From: Pseudomonas fluorescens
GTDB lineage: Bacteria; Pseudomonadota; Gammaproteobacteria; Pseudomonadales; Pseudomonadaceae
Reading direction: 5' to 3'
NCBI RefSeq assembly: GCF_001307155.1
Contig: NZ_CP012830.1
Location: 4,648,501 to 4,712,500, forward strand
DNA length: 64,000 nt
Below are positions 17,783 through 26,994 of this stretch, one piece after another. A program made the translations under genes and the position numbers. Numbering within the stretch: position 1 is the first letter of the stretch; every line of letters begins with the position of its first letter. The notes under the pieces are model-generated. The model had not been told where the DNA came from and made no database searches. It worked only from the letters and a program-made list of their open reading frames with translations.

Positions 17783-18394
17783 TCAGGTAATCGGTGTGCT
17801 GACGAACGCCGGCAGCTGTTCGGCGTAGGCAGTGAACGCGCGGATTTTCGGGAACTGCGCGTCACTGACCTGATCCGGCACCACCAGATTGGTGAAGCTC
17901 CAGGCCACGGCGAGGGTGATGCCCGCCTGGTCGAGGGAACCGTCGGTCTTCAGTGGCTGCTTGACCAGTTCCTGTTCCAGCGCCGAATACGCCGCCAGCA
18001 ACTGCCCGCCGACGCGTTCCAGCCACGGTTCATGCTGTTTCTCGGCAGGTCGCAAAGTGCGCTCGTAATAGATCTGCACCGACTTCTCGCAAGCCGCCAG
18101 GGCCAGGCCGATCAGCCGCAATGCACGCACGCGCTGGTCCAGTTGCGCGGGCATCAGGCTCTTGTCCGGTCCGCTCAAGGCTTCCAGGTAGTCGATGATC
18201 AAGGTCGAATCCATCAGCACTTCGCCGTTGTCCAGCACCAGCGTCGGGGCCTTGACCACCGGGTTGATCTGCTGGAACTGCGCAAAGTGCCGGAACACCG
18301 ACACCGAGGCGTGCTCGAACGGGATGTCCAGCGATTTCAGGCTAATGGCGACGCGTCTTACATAAGGTGAATCGAGCATTCCGATCAGCTTCAT
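17783..18394 (-). CDS. Glutathione S-transferase family protein
   Basis: A 203-residue protein with a thioredoxin-like N-terminal domain (MKLIGMLDSPYVRRVAISL, then NPVVKAPTLVLDNGEVLMDS, where the cis-Pro and ES/DS glutathione-binding motifs occur) and an all-helical C-terminal domain. It probably conjugates or isomerises small electrophiles using glutathione; the class is not clear. I chose the ATG at 18394 because the family starts at this position and a GGAG-type site precedes it. The extension to 18451 lacks family similarity. Confidence 0.88.
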   Translation of the reverse strand: MKLIGMLDSPYVRRVAISLKSLDIPFEHASVSVFRHFAQFQQINPVVKAPTLVLDNGEVLMDSTLIIDYLEALSGPDKSLMPAQLDQRVRALRLIGLALAACEKSVQIYYERTLRPAEKQHEPWLERVGGQLLAAYSALEQELVKQPLKTDGSLDQAGITLAVAWSFTNLVVPDQVSDAQFPKIRAFTAYAEQLPAFVSTPIT

Positions 18395-18526
18395 GTACAG
18401 CTCCTTTGATAATGCGTAGACAGTGCGCCGCCAATTTAGCGGTAAACCCATGACCTTCGCCAGTGCACTCGGGCTCAGCCGCTATGCTTGAGAGTCTAGG
18501 TACCCGGATGTTTCTGGAGGTCTGTC

Positions 18527-19423
18527 ATGCCCGCCGAAAAAACTGCGCTCGTCCTTGCCGGTGGCGGCAGCCTCGGTGCGGTTCAGGTCGGCATGTTGCA
18601 GGCGCTGGTCGAAGCGGGCGTGTCGTTCGATATGGTGATCGGTGCCTCGGTCGGTGCCATCAACGGTGCGTACTTCGCTGCGCGCCCGAACGCGCAAGGG
18701 GTGGCCGAGCTGGCGGACTTCTGGCGTGGTTTGCGCAAGGCCGATGTGTTTCCGTTTTCGTTGCTCGATAGCCTGTCGGCGATTTTTCGGCGCAGGGGTT
18801 TTCTGTTGCAGTCTGCGGCGCTGGAACATCTGGTGCGGCGGGCGTTGCCCTTCAAGCAGATCGAAGACACCGAGTTGCCGCTGCACATCGTTACCACCAA
18901 TTTGCTGACCGGCGCCGAAGAGCTGCTGTCCAGTGGCAGTGTCGAGCAGGCGTTGCTGGCCAGTGCGGCGATTCCATTGGTGTTTCCGTGTGTGCAGATC
19001 GGCGGCAAGCTGTTGATCGACGGCGGCGTGGCCAGCAATACGCCGATTGCCAGTGCGGTGTACCTGGGCGCGACGCGGGTTGTCGTGGTGCCGACCGGAT
19101 TCGGTTGTGACTGCCCCAGTCCGCCCTCGGGGCTGGTGGCGTTGGCGCTGCACACCTTGAACCTGATGAGCATGCGCCAGCTGGTGCGCGACATTGAACT
19201 GTATTCACCGCGAGCGGCGATCCACGTGGTCGCGCCGCTGTGTCCGCTGGGGATCTCGGTGTTCGATTTCACCCAGACCGATCAACTGCTGCAGCGCGCT
19301 TATCAGTCGACCCAGGCCTGGATCGAAAGCGGCGGGCTGAATCGCGCCGGGGTGCCGGGCTCATTGCAGGCCCACACCCATCATGGCGCTGAGGGTCAGT
19401 CCTCGAACCCGACCTGCTCGTGA
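18527..19423 (+). CDS. Patatin-like phospholipase
   Basis: A 298-residue protein with the patatin catalytic elements: oxyanion Gly-rich loop AGGGSLG (residues 11-17), nucleophile elbow GASVG (39-43, Ser41) and the DGG of the Ser-Asp dyad (IDGGVASNTP, Asp165). No signal peptide was seen, so it is probably cytoplasmic or secreted by a specialised route. Its 3' end overlaps the convergent regulator gene by 28 bases. The upstream TGGAGG ribosome-binding site supports the ATG at 18527. Confidence 0.9.
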   Translation: MPAEKTALVLAGGGSLGAVQVGMLQALVEAGVSFDMVIGASVGAINGAYFAARPNAQGVAELADFWRGLRKADVFPFSLLDSLSAIFRRRGFLLQSAALEHLVRRALPFKQIEDTELPLHIVTTNLLTGAEELLSSGSVEQALLASAAIPLVFPCVQIGGKLLIDGGVASNTPIASAVYLGATRVVVVPTGFGCDCPSPPSGLVALALHTLNLMSMRQLVRDIELYSPRAAIHVVAPLCPLGISVFDFTQTDQLLQRAYQSTQAWIESGGLNRAGVPGSLQAHTHHGAEGQSSNPTCS

Positions 19424-20316
19424 ATCTCATCCATCTTCAGCTCCAGGCGATAGGCCACGGCGATGAACAGCGCCTGGCACAGGCACAAGGTTGCACTCAA
19501 GGAGCGGAACGCAAACGAAGAACCTTCATTGACCAGCAGCACTGTGTTCGCCCGTTTGGCCAGTGGTGACAGGTTGCTGTCGGTGATGATCAGGGTTTTC
19601 GCCTGATGGTGCTGGGCGATGCGCAGGCAATGCTGGGTTTCCTTGCCGTAAGGCGTGAAGCTGATGGCGATCACCAGGTCATTGGCCCGCACGCTGCGCA
19701 TTTGCTCGCGGTAGCTGCCGCCCAGTCCCGAGACCAGGTGAATGCGCTTGTTGGTGTGTTGCAGGTTGTACACCAGGTAATCGGCCACCGCGAACGAGCG
19801 GCGCACCCCGACCACGTAGATGTTGTCGGCATTCACCACCAGGTCCACGGCTTTCTCGAAGGACTGGTCATCCAGTTCCAGGCCCAGGCGTTCGATGCCT
19901 GACAGCGTGGCGTTGATGCACTCGCGCGCCAGGTCGCCGCCGCTGGCCTTCTGCGATTTGTTGGCGATCATGCTGCGAATGCGCTGCTGGTAGTTCTGCA
20001 CCGGCGTGGTCTTGTGGGTGTACGCCTCGCGGAACAACGCCTGCATTTCGCTGAAACCGCTGAAACCAAAGCGCTGGGAGAAACGCACGATGGCCGAAGG
20101 GTGTACTTCGCATTCGCGCGCGATGTCGCTGATGCGGTCGACCATGATCCGGTCGCTCTGCTGGCTCATGTAGCTGGCGATGCGTTTGAGCTGCCGCGGC
20201 AGGCTTTCGTATTCGTTGGTGATCAGCTGCAGCAAGCGTTCGGCATTGATCGGGGGGCTGGCGAGGTCGCTTTGCGGCGTGGTCTCGGCGGTAGCCGGCT
20301 GATCGGTGCGGGACAT
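19396..20316 (-). CDS. iolR: RpiR-family transcriptional regulator of inositol catabolism (IolR)
   Basis: A 306-residue regulator with an N-terminal RpiR helix-turn-helix domain (about residues 30-105, with VHPSAIVRFSQRFGFSGF as recognition region) and a C-terminal SIS sugar-phosphate binding domain (about 140-275, NIYVVGVRRSF and AISFTPYGKET). It is transcribed divergently from iolC. It is the obvious candidate to bind the paired palindromes in the shared promoter region, with an inositol intermediate as inducer; these points are inference from position and family. Confidence 0.88.
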   Translation of the reverse strand: MSRTDQPATAETTPQSDLASPPINAERLLQLITNEYESLPRQLKRIASYMSQQSDRIMVDRISDIARECEVHPSAIVRFSQRFGFSGFSEMQALFREAYTHKTTPVQNYQQRIRSMIANKSQKASGGDLARECINATLSGIERLGLELDDQSFEKAVDLVVNADNIYVVGVRRSFAVADYLVYNLQHTNKRIHLVSGLGGSYREQMRSVRANDLVIAISFTPYGKETQHCLRIAQHHQAKTLIITDSNLSPLAKRANTVLLVNEGSSFAFRSLSATLCLCQALFIAVAYRLELKMDEIHEQVGFED

Positions 20317-20490
20317 AGATAATCCTTCTGGCTTGTTCTTATTGGGCCGCTCGGTGAAGCGTTGCCCATGACAATAGGTTGGCTGTGCGCAGTCTACAGG
20401 GTAGGCGTGAATAAAATCTTGAGCCGTGGGTCAGCCGGACACGTGCTGAAACGATGCACAGTGTCTGGAGCGGTTCTGTAAAAGTTTATT

Positions 20491-20533
20491 GGAAAAAATA
20501 TTCCACGTAAAAATTTATTGGAATAAATATTGA
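20491..20533. promoter_or_regulatory. Tandem palindromic operator upstream of iolC
   Basis: Two copies of an AT-rich palindrome start 29 bp apart: GGAAAAAATATTCC (20491-20504) and GGAATAAATATTGA (20520-20533), each preceded by TTTATT. The second overlaps TTGATT (20530-20535), a possible -35 element for iolC. Similar tandem copies occur at 32196-32248 and 55429-55471. Proposed IolR binding sites. The rest of the 312-base gap holds no ORF. Confidence 0.65.
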
Positions 20534-20628
20534 TTTGTGGGCGCCACACGTTTTAGTCTGCATCCACCAAGAGTGTTCGGCGCCACCGTCGCCCCGAACG
20601 CAGGCTGATAAAAATAACAGGAGCCAGC

Positions 20629-22566
20629 ATGGGCCAGACTCGTTTTGCCAGTGGGCGTCAATTGGATCTGATTTGCCTCGGGCGCCTTGGCGTCGACCTC
20701 TATGCACAGCAAGTCGGTGCACGGCTGGAGGATGTCTCGAGCTTCGCCAAATACCTCGGAGGTTCGTCCGCCAACATCGCCTTCGGCACGGCCCGGTTGG
20801 GGCTGAAGTCGGCCATGCTCAGCCGGGTGGGGGACGACCACATGGGGCGCTTCCTGGTTGAATCCCTGGCCCGTGAAGGTTGCGATGTCAGCGGCATCAA
20901 GGTCGATCCGGAGCGCCTCACCGCCATGGTTTTGTTGGGCCTCAAGGACCGCGAAACCTTTCCGTTGGTGTTCTACCGCGAAAACTGTGCCGACATGGCC
21001 CTGCGCGCCGAAGACATCAGCGAAGCCTTTATCGCCTCCAGCAAAGCCTTGCTGATCACCGGCACGCATTTCTCTACCGACGGCGTCTACAAGGCGAGCA
21101 TCCAGGCGCTGGAGTACGCTGAAAAGCACAACGTCAAACGCATTCTCGACATCGATTACCGGCCGGTTCTTTGGGGCTTGGCGGGCAAGGCGGATGGCGA
21201 AACCCGTTTCGTCGCCGACCAGCAGGTCAGCCAGCACGTACAGAAAATCCTCCCGCGATTCGACCTGATTGTCGGCACCGAAGAGGAGTTCCTGATTGCC
21301 GGTGGCAGCGAGGACTTGTTGAGTGCACTGCGCAACGTCCGTCGTCTGACAGCGGCGACCCTGGTGGTCAAGCTCGGGCCGCAAGGCTGCACGGTGATTC
21401 ACGGGGTGATTCCGGTTCGTCTCGAAGACGGCGCGATCTATCCCGGTGTGCGGGTCGAAGTGCTCAATGTGCTCGGCGCTGGCGATGCGTTCATGTCGGG
21501 CTTCCTCAGTGGCTGGCTGGAGGATGCCAGCGATGAGCGCTGCTGCCAGTTGGCCAACGCCTGCGGCGGCCTGGTGGTTTCTCGCCACGCCTGCGCCCCG
21601 GCGATGCCGACCCGCGCCGAACTGGATTACCTGTTCAACAGTCCGGTGCCGATCACCCGGCCGGACCAGGATGCCGTGTTGCAACGTCTGCATCAGGTCA
21701 GCGTGCCGCGCAAAACCTGGAAGCAGTTGTTCATCTTTGCCTTTGACCATCGCGGGCAACTGGTGGAACTGGCGCAAAAGGGCGGTCGCGAGCTGAGCAG
21801 CATCGGCGAACTCAAGCAGTTGTTCATCAAAGCCGTGGAGCGGGTCGAAGCGGACCTGCGTCGGCAGGGCATCGAGGCGGATGTCGGTCTGCTGGCTGAC
21901 CAGCGTTTCGGCCAGGACTCGCTGAATGCCGCCACCGGTCGCGGTTGGTGGGTGGCGCGTCCGGTGGAAGTGCAAGGTTCACGGCCACTGGCCTTCGAAC
22001 ATGGTCGTTCGATTGGCAGCAACCTGATCGCCTGGCCGCAGGAACAAATCATCAAGTGCCTGGTGCAATTTCACCCCGACGACGAACCGCTGCTGCGTCT
22101 GGAACAGGAAGCGCAGATCAAGGGGTTGTATCAGGCGGCGCAGGTCAGCGGCCATGAGTTACTGCTGGAAATCATCCCGCCCAAGGATCACCCGTCAGCG
22201 CATCCGGACGTGCTCTATCGCGCGATCAAGCGCCTATACAACCTGGGTATTTTCCCGGCCTGGTGGAAGATCGAGGCGCAAAGCAGCGAGGAGTGGAAAC
22301 AGCTCGATGATCTGATCCAGGAGCGCGACCCCTATTGCCGAGGCGTGGTGCTGCTGGGGCTGAATGCACCGGCCGCAACGCTGGCCGAAGGCTTTGCACA
22401 AGCGAGCCAGAGCAAAACCTGTCGCGGGTTTGCCGTCGGCCGGACGATTTTTCAGGAGCCGAGTCGAGCGTGGCTGGCCGGCGAGATCGATGACGAAGCG
22501 CTGATCCAGAGAGTGCAGGGCACGTTTGTCGAACTGATCAATGCCTGGCGCACCGCCCGCGCCTGA
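20629..22566 (+). CDS. iolC: Fused 5-dehydro-2-deoxygluconokinase / phosphate aldolase (IolC-DUF2090)
   Basis: A 645-residue two-domain protein. Residues about 10-325 are a PfkB-type sugar kinase (substrate-binding GGSSANIAFGTARLG; ATP/catalytic motif GAGDAF at 283-288). It phosphorylates 2-deoxy-5-keto-D-gluconate. Residues about 335-640 form a DUF2090 TIM-barrel (FAFDHRGQL, FEHGRSIGSNLI, ending AVGRTIFQEPSRAW), related to class I aldolases. It is thought to replace IolJ in splitting the phosphate into dihydroxyacetone phosphate and malonate semialdehyde. This fusion is usual in Pseudomonas. An AGGAG site precedes the ATG. First gene of the iol transcript. Confidence 0.95.
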   Translation: MGQTRFASGRQLDLICLGRLGVDLYAQQVGARLEDVSSFAKYLGGSSANIAFGTARLGLKSAMLSRVGDDHMGRFLVESLAREGCDVSGIKVDPERLTAMVLLGLKDRETFPLVFYRENCADMALRAEDISEAFIASSKALLITGTHFSTDGVYKASIQALEYAEKHNVKRILDIDYRPVLWGLAGKADGETRFVADQQVSQHVQKILPRFDLIVGTEEEFLIAGGSEDLLSALRNVRRLTAATLVVKLGPQGCTVIHGVIPVRLEDGAIYPGVRVEVLNVLGAGDAFMSGFLSGWLEDASDERCCQLANACGGLVVSRHACAPAMPTRAELDYLFNSPVPITRPDQDAVLQRLHQVSVPRKTWKQLFIFAFDHRGQLVELAQKGGRELSSIGELKQLFIKAVERVEADLRRQGIEADVGLLADQRFGQDSLNAATGRGWWVARPVEVQGSRPLAFEHGRSIGSNLIAWPQEQIIKCLVQFHPDDEPLLRLEQEAQIKGLYQAAQVSGHELLLEIIPPKDHPSAHPDVLYRAIKRLYNLGIFPAWWKIEAQSSEEWKQLDDLIQERDPYCRGVVLLGLNAPAATLAEGFAQASQSKTCRGFAVGRTIFQEPSRAWLAGEIDDEALIQRVQGTFVELINAWRTARA

Positions 22567-22594
22567 CCAAGTATTTTGTGACACGCCGGTTTTT

Positions 22595-22726
22595 TGTGGT
22601 GAGGGGGCTTGCCCCCGCTCGGCTGCGAAGCAGTCGTAAAACCTGTAGACGTGGTTTACCTGTTGCACTGTGCTGCCAGGTTTGGGCCTGCTTCGTAGTC
22701 CAGCGGGAGCAAGCTCCCTCGCCACA
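22595..22726. repeat. REP pair, family A, between iolC and iolE
   Basis: Left arm TGTGGTGAGGGGGCTTGCCC, right arm ending GGGAGCAAGCTCCCTCGCCA. The arms flank about 85 bases. It fills most of the 214-base iolC-iolE gap. Confidence 0.88.
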
Positions 22727-22780
22727 AGTGTTCGGTCGACACTTTCAGCGTTTATTTAGAAAACAATAAAAGGTGCAGCC

Positions 22781-23674
22781 ATGCCCGCTATCCGAATTGG
22801 CATCAACCCGATTTCCTGGAGCAACGACGATCTGCCGGCCCTCGGTGGGGAAACGCCGCTGAGCACTGCCCTGAGCGAAGGCAAGGAAATTGGCTACGAA
22901 GGTTTTGAACTCAACGGCAAGTTTCCCAAGGACGCCAAAGGGGTCGGTGATGTGCTGCGGCCTTACGACCTGGCGCTGGTCTCGGGCTGGTATTCCAGCC
23001 GCCTGGCGCGGCGTTCGGTGGCTGAAGAAATCGAGGCCATTGGCAGCCATGTCGAGTTGCTGGCGAAAAATGGCGCCAAGGTGCTGGTCTACGGCGAAGT
23101 CGCCGATTCGATTCAGGGCCAACGGATTCCGCTGGTCGAACGCCCGCGTTTTCACACCGAGCAGGCCTGGCAGGAATACGCCGACAAGCTCAACGAGCTG
23201 GCACGTTTCACCCTGTCCCAGGGCGTGCGTCTGGCGTATCACCACCACATGGGCGCGTATGTCGAATCGCCGGCAGACATCGATAAACTGATGTCCCTGA
23301 CCGGCAGCGAAGTCGGCCTGCTGTTCGATTCGGGCCATTGCTACATGGGTGGCGGCGAACCGCTCGAGGTGCTGCGCAAGCACATCGGGCGCATCTGCCA
23401 CGTGCATTTCAAGGACGTACGCAAACCGGTGGTGCAACTGGCGCGCAACAATCTCTGGAGCTTCCCGGACTGCATCATCAACGGCACGTTCACCGTGCCG
23501 GGCGACGGTGATATCGACTTTGCCGCGCTGCTCGACGTATTGCTGGCCGCCGATTATCACGGCTGGCTGGTGGTCGAGGCCGAGCAGGATCCGGCCGTCG
23601 CGCCGAGCTATGTCTATGCCAAGAAAGGTTACGAGACCTTGCGCGCCTTGCTCGATCAGAGGACCGGACAATGA
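22781..23674 (+). CDS. iolE: myo-Inosose-2 dehydratase IolE
   Basis: A 297-residue AP-endonuclease-type TIM barrel. It dehydrates scyllo-inosose to 3D-trihydroxycyclohexane-1,2-dione. Family signatures include the start IRIGINPISWSNDD, GYEGFELNGKFP, YHHHMGAYVE, LLFDSGHCYMGGG and HVHFKDVR, which supply the metal-binding Glu/Asp/His residues. An AAAGGTG site precedes the ATG. The stop overlaps the iolB start (ATGA), so the two are coupled. Confidence 0.95.
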   Translation: MPAIRIGINPISWSNDDLPALGGETPLSTALSEGKEIGYEGFELNGKFPKDAKGVGDVLRPYDLALVSGWYSSRLARRSVAEEIEAIGSHVELLAKNGAKVLVYGEVADSIQGQRIPLVERPRFHTEQAWQEYADKLNELARFTLSQGVRLAYHHHMGAYVESPADIDKLMSLTGSEVGLLFDSGHCYMGGGEPLEVLRKHIGRICHVHFKDVRKPVVQLARNNLWSFPDCIINGTFTVPGDGDIDFAALLDVLLAADYHGWLVVEAEQDPAVAPSYVYAKKGYETLRALLDQRTGQ

Positions 23675-24480
23675 GCCTGCTGGTCAAGAGCAGCGCCAAG
23701 GGCCGGACCCTGGTCGAGGTACCCGCCGGAGCGCTGGAATACGTTGGTTTCAGCGCCTACCGCCTGAGCCTCGGCGAAACCTTGCCGGTCAGCGCGGGCG
23801 ATAAAGAACTGTGCCTGGTGCTGCTCAGCGGTCGGGTTGATGTCAGCGGTGAGGCTCCAGGGCAGGGCGCGTTCAACTGGGACAACATCGGCGACCGCCA
23901 ATCGGTGTTCGAAGACAAATCACCGTTCGCCGCCTACCTGCCGCCCGGCAGTCAGGCGCAAGTGGTTGCCCTCAGCGATGTACAGATCGCCGTGTGCGCT
24001 GCTCCCGGTTCGGCCTCGGCAGGTCTCGCGCCACGGTTGATCACCCCCGACAGCATGAAGCGCAGCGTGCGCGGCAAGGACGCCAACACCCGTTACGTCT
24101 GCGACATCCTGCCCGACACCGAGTCTGCGCACTCACTGCTGGTGGTGGAAGTGCGCACACCGTCCGGGCATTCGTCGAGCTACCCGCCGCACAAGCACGA
24201 CACCGACGACCTGCCGCACCAGAGCTTTCTCGAAGAGACCTATTACCACCAGGTCAACCCGCCGCAAGGCTTCGTTTTTCAGCGGGTCTACACCGATGAC
24301 CGTTCCATCGATCAGGCCATGGCCGTGGAAAACAGCGATCTGGTGGTGGTGCCCAAGGGGTATCACCCGGTCAGCGTGCCTTACGGCTACGAGTCGTATT
24401 ACCTGAATGTCATGGCCGGCCCGAAACGGGTCTGGCAGTTCCACAACGATCCGCAGCACAGCTGGCTGCTGGACCTCTGA
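23671..24480 (+). CDS. iolB: 5-Deoxy-glucuronate isomerase IolB
   Basis: A 269-residue bicupin protein that isomerises 5-deoxy-glucuronate to 2-deoxy-5-keto-gluconate. The C-terminal cupin has the metal-binding cluster SYPPHKHDTD with the following SFLEETYYHQVNPPQGF strand, and the end VMAGPKRVWQFHNDPQHSWL is typical of IolB. It overlaps iolE by 4 bases. Confidence 0.95.
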   Translation: MSLLVKSSAKGRTLVEVPAGALEYVGFSAYRLSLGETLPVSAGDKELCLVLLSGRVDVSGEAPGQGAFNWDNIGDRQSVFEDKSPFAAYLPPGSQAQVVALSDVQIAVCAAPGSASAGLAPRLITPDSMKRSVRGKDANTRYVCDILPDTESAHSLLVVEVRTPSGHSSSYPPHKHDTDDLPHQSFLEETYYHQVNPPQGFVFQRVYTDDRSIDQAMAVENSDLVVVPKGYHPVSVPYGYESYYLNVMAGPKRVWQFHNDPQHSWLLDL

Positions 24481-24509
24481 ATTCTGAAGACTGACGGAGA
24501 ACAATAACA

Positions 24510-26012
24510 ATGAGTGATGCCAAGGTTATCGGCCACTACCTCAACGGCCAGGTGCAGGACACTGGCAGTGAGCGCTTCAGCAATGTCTTCAATCCGGCCA
24601 CTGGCGCGATTCAGGCGCGGGTCGGGCTGGCCAGCCAGCAGACCGTCGATGAAGCCGTGGCTTCGGCACTGCGGGCGTTTCCGGCCTGGTCCGAGCAATC
24701 GTCGCTGCGCCGCTCGCGGGTGATGTTCAAGTTCAAGGAACTGCTCGACCGTCATCACAATGAGCTGGCAGAAATCATCAGCCGCGAACACGGCAAAGTT
24801 TTTTCCGACGCCAAGGGTGAAGTCACTCGTGGTATCGAGATCGTCGAGTACGCCTGCGGTGCGCCGAACCTGCTGAAAACCGAATTCAGCGACAACATCG
24901 GTGGTGGCATCGACAACTGGAATCTGCGTCAACCGTTGGGCGTTTGTGCCGGGGTCACGCCATTCAACTTCCCCGTGATGGTGCCGCTGTGGATGATTCC
25001 GCTGGCGCTGGTCACCGGCAATTGTTTCATCCTCAAACCTTCGGAGCGTGATCCGTCGGCCAGTTTGCTGATGGCGCGCCTGCTCACTGAAGCCGGTTTG
25101 CCGGACGGTGTGTTCAGCGTGGTGCAGGGCGACAAGAGCGCCGTCGATGCGTTGCTGCAGCACCCGGATATCGAAGCCATTTCGTTTGTCGGTTCGACGC
25201 CGATTGCCGAGTACATCCACCAGCAAGCCACGGCCCGTGGCAAACGTGTGCAAGCGCTGGGCGGGGCGAAGAACCACATGATCGTGATGCCCGACGCCGA
25301 TCTGGATCAGGCCGCCGATGCGTTGATTGGCGCTGCATTCGGCTCGGCCGGCGAACGCTGCATGGCGATCTCGATTGCCGTGGCGGTAGGCGACGTTGGC
25401 GACAAACTGATTGCCAAATTGCTGCCGCGCATCGATCAGTTGAAGGTCGGCAACGGTATGCAGGGCGACAGCGACATGGGGCCGCTGGTTACCGCCGAGC
25501 ACAAGGCCAAGGTCGAAGGCTTCATCGATCAAGGCGTGGCCCAGGGCGCGCAGCTGATTGTCGATGGTCGCGGCTTCAAGGTGCCGGGTGCGGAGAATGG
25601 CTTCTTTGTCGGTGCAACGCTGTTCGACAAGGTCACGACCGAGATGAGCATCTACCAGCAGGAAATTTTCGGTCCGGTACTGGGCATCGTCCGGGTTGCA
25701 GATTTCGCCAGCGCCGTGGCGCTGATCAACGCTCATGAGTTTGGCAACGGCGTGTCGTGCTTCACCAGCGATGGCGGGATTGCCCGGGCGTTTGCCCGCA
25801 CCATCAAGGTCGGCATGGTCGGCATCAACGTACCGATTCCGGTGCCCATGGCCTGGCACTCGTTTGGTGGCTGGAAGCGTTCGTTGTTCGGCGATCACCA
25901 TGCCTACGGTGAAGAAGGCATTCGTTTCTACAGCCGCTACAAAAGCGTCATGCAGCGCTGGCCGGACAGCATCGCCAAAGGCCCTGAGTTCAGCATGCCC
26001 ACTGCCAAATAA
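24510..26012 (+). CDS. iolA: CoA-acylating methylmalonate/malonate-semialdehyde dehydrogenase
   Basis: A 500-residue aldehyde dehydrogenase of the MmsA/IolA class. It converts malonate semialdehyde to acetyl-CoA and CO2 (or methylmalonate semialdehyde to propionyl-CoA) with NAD+ and CoA. Visible motifs: the NAD-binding FVGSTPIAEYIH, GGAKNHMIVMPDADLD, the catalytic Cys284 in GSAGERCMAIS, and GPVLGIVRV. The location in the iol operon favours the IolA role, but mmsA paralogues in Pseudomonas serve valine breakdown, so the symbol could also be mmsA. A GGAGAA site precedes the ATG. Confidence 0.92.
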   Translation: MSDAKVIGHYLNGQVQDTGSERFSNVFNPATGAIQARVGLASQQTVDEAVASALRAFPAWSEQSSLRRSRVMFKFKELLDRHHNELAEIISREHGKVFSDAKGEVTRGIEIVEYACGAPNLLKTEFSDNIGGGIDNWNLRQPLGVCAGVTPFNFPVMVPLWMIPLALVTGNCFILKPSERDPSASLLMARLLTEAGLPDGVFSVVQGDKSAVDALLQHPDIEAISFVGSTPIAEYIHQQATARGKRVQALGGAKNHMIVMPDADLDQAADALIGAAFGSAGERCMAISIAVAVGDVGDKLIAKLLPRIDQLKVGNGMQGDSDMGPLVTAEHKAKVEGFIDQGVAQGAQLIVDGRGFKVPGAENGFFVGATLFDKVTTEMSIYQQEIFGPVLGIVRVADFASAVALINAHEFGNGVSCFTSDGGIARAFARTIKVGMVGINVPIPVPMAWHSFGGWKRSLFGDHHAYGEEGIRFYSRYKSVMQRWPDSIAKGPEFSMPTAK

Positions 26013-26039
26013 ACACCTTGAGTGCGGAGAACAAGAATA

Positions 26040-26861
26040 ATGAGCCAGCCCCTGCGTTTCGCCCTGAACCGTATGGTTGCCCCACGTTTGTCGCTGCCGG
26101 AATTCATTGAGCTGGCGGTAGCCCTGAAAGCCGACGCCATCGAGATCCGCAACGACCTCAAGGGCATCGAAATCGAAGACGGTACGCCGCCCGAGCGTGT
26201 GCGCCAGTTGTGCCGGGCCAACGGGATCAGCGTGCTGTCGATCAACGCGCTGTACCCGTTCGATGTGTGGAACGACGAGCGCCGCGCACACGCCCTGAAA
26301 CTCGCCGCCTATGCCCGCGATTGCGGCGCGCAAGGGTTGGTGATGTGCCCGCTGAATGATCGCGCCGACCCGCGCAATGAAGCTGAACGCAGCGCTGGCT
26401 TGCGTACTGCGTTGAGCGAACTGGCGCCAATCCTGCGCGAATACGGGATTCTCGGTTTCATCGAACCGCTGGGTTTCGAAGAGTGTTCACTGCGGCGCAA
26501 ACGCACCGCAGTGGATGCGATCAAGTCCATTGGCGGGCTGGATGTGTTCCGTCTGGTGCATGACACCTTTCACCATCATCTGGCCAGAGAACACGAGTTC
26601 TTCCCCGAGCTGACCGGGCTGGTGCACATCTCGGGCGTCGAGGACGCGCACGCGCCGCTGGCGTCCATCCGCGATGGCCATCGGGTGCTGGTGGGCGAGG
26701 GCGACATCCTCGGTAACGCGGCGCAGATCGATACCTTACTCAGCACCGGCTACAGCGGCTACCTGTCGTTCGAGCCGTTTGCCGACAGCGTGCACGGGCT
26801 GACGGATATCCGCCAGGCAATCGGCGCAAGCATGGATCACCTGCAGAAATCCCTGAGCTGA
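26040..26861 (+). CDS. iolI: TIM-barrel inosose isomerase-like protein (IolI)
   Basis: A 273-residue AP-endonuclease-2 family TIM barrel. In B. subtilis IolI interconverts 2-keto-myo-inositol and 1-keto-D-chiro-inositol. Metal-site residues are seen in GFIEPLGFEECSL, LVHDTFHHHL, LVHISGVED and LSFEPFADSV. The ATG at 26040 follows GCGGAGAACAAGAATA; an upstream in-frame start at 26022 would overlap this site. It is 27 bases after iolA and probably lets the pathway use D-chiro-inositol. Confidence 0.82.
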   Translation: MSQPLRFALNRMVAPRLSLPEFIELAVALKADAIEIRNDLKGIEIEDGTPPERVRQLCRANGISVLSINALYPFDVWNDERRAHALKLAAYARDCGAQGLVMCPLNDRADPRNEAERSAGLRTALSELAPILREYGILGFIEPLGFEECSLRRKRTAVDAIKSIGGLDVFRLVHDTFHHHLAREHEFFPELTGLVHISGVEDAHAPLASIRDGHRVLVGEGDILGNAAQIDTLLSTGYSGYLSFEPFADSVHGLTDIRQAIGASMDHLQKSLS

Positions 26862-26870
26862 CTAGCCCCC

Positions 26871-26960
26871 TGTAGGAGCAAGGCTTGCCCGCGATGAACG
26901 ATGACGCGGTGTATCAGAAACACCGAGGCGCCTTTATCGCGGGCAAGCCTTGCTCCTGCA
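26871..26960. repeat. REP pair, family B, between iolI and iolD
   Basis: Arms TGTAGGAGCAAGGCTTGCCC and the inverse GGGCAAGCCTTGCTCCTGCA enclose a short variable middle. It lies in the 133-base gap of the operon. Confidence 0.9.
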
Positions 26961-26994
26961 GAGACAGTGTCGCATCCACATAAAAGGAGTGGAC

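Noticed and set aside
24399..26333. Long minus-strand ORF (644 codons) opposite iolA
   Set aside because: It lies antisense to a gene with full family motifs; such open frames are expected from the codon bias of GC-rich genes. Its product is low in recognisable motifs and rich in His/Gln/Arg.
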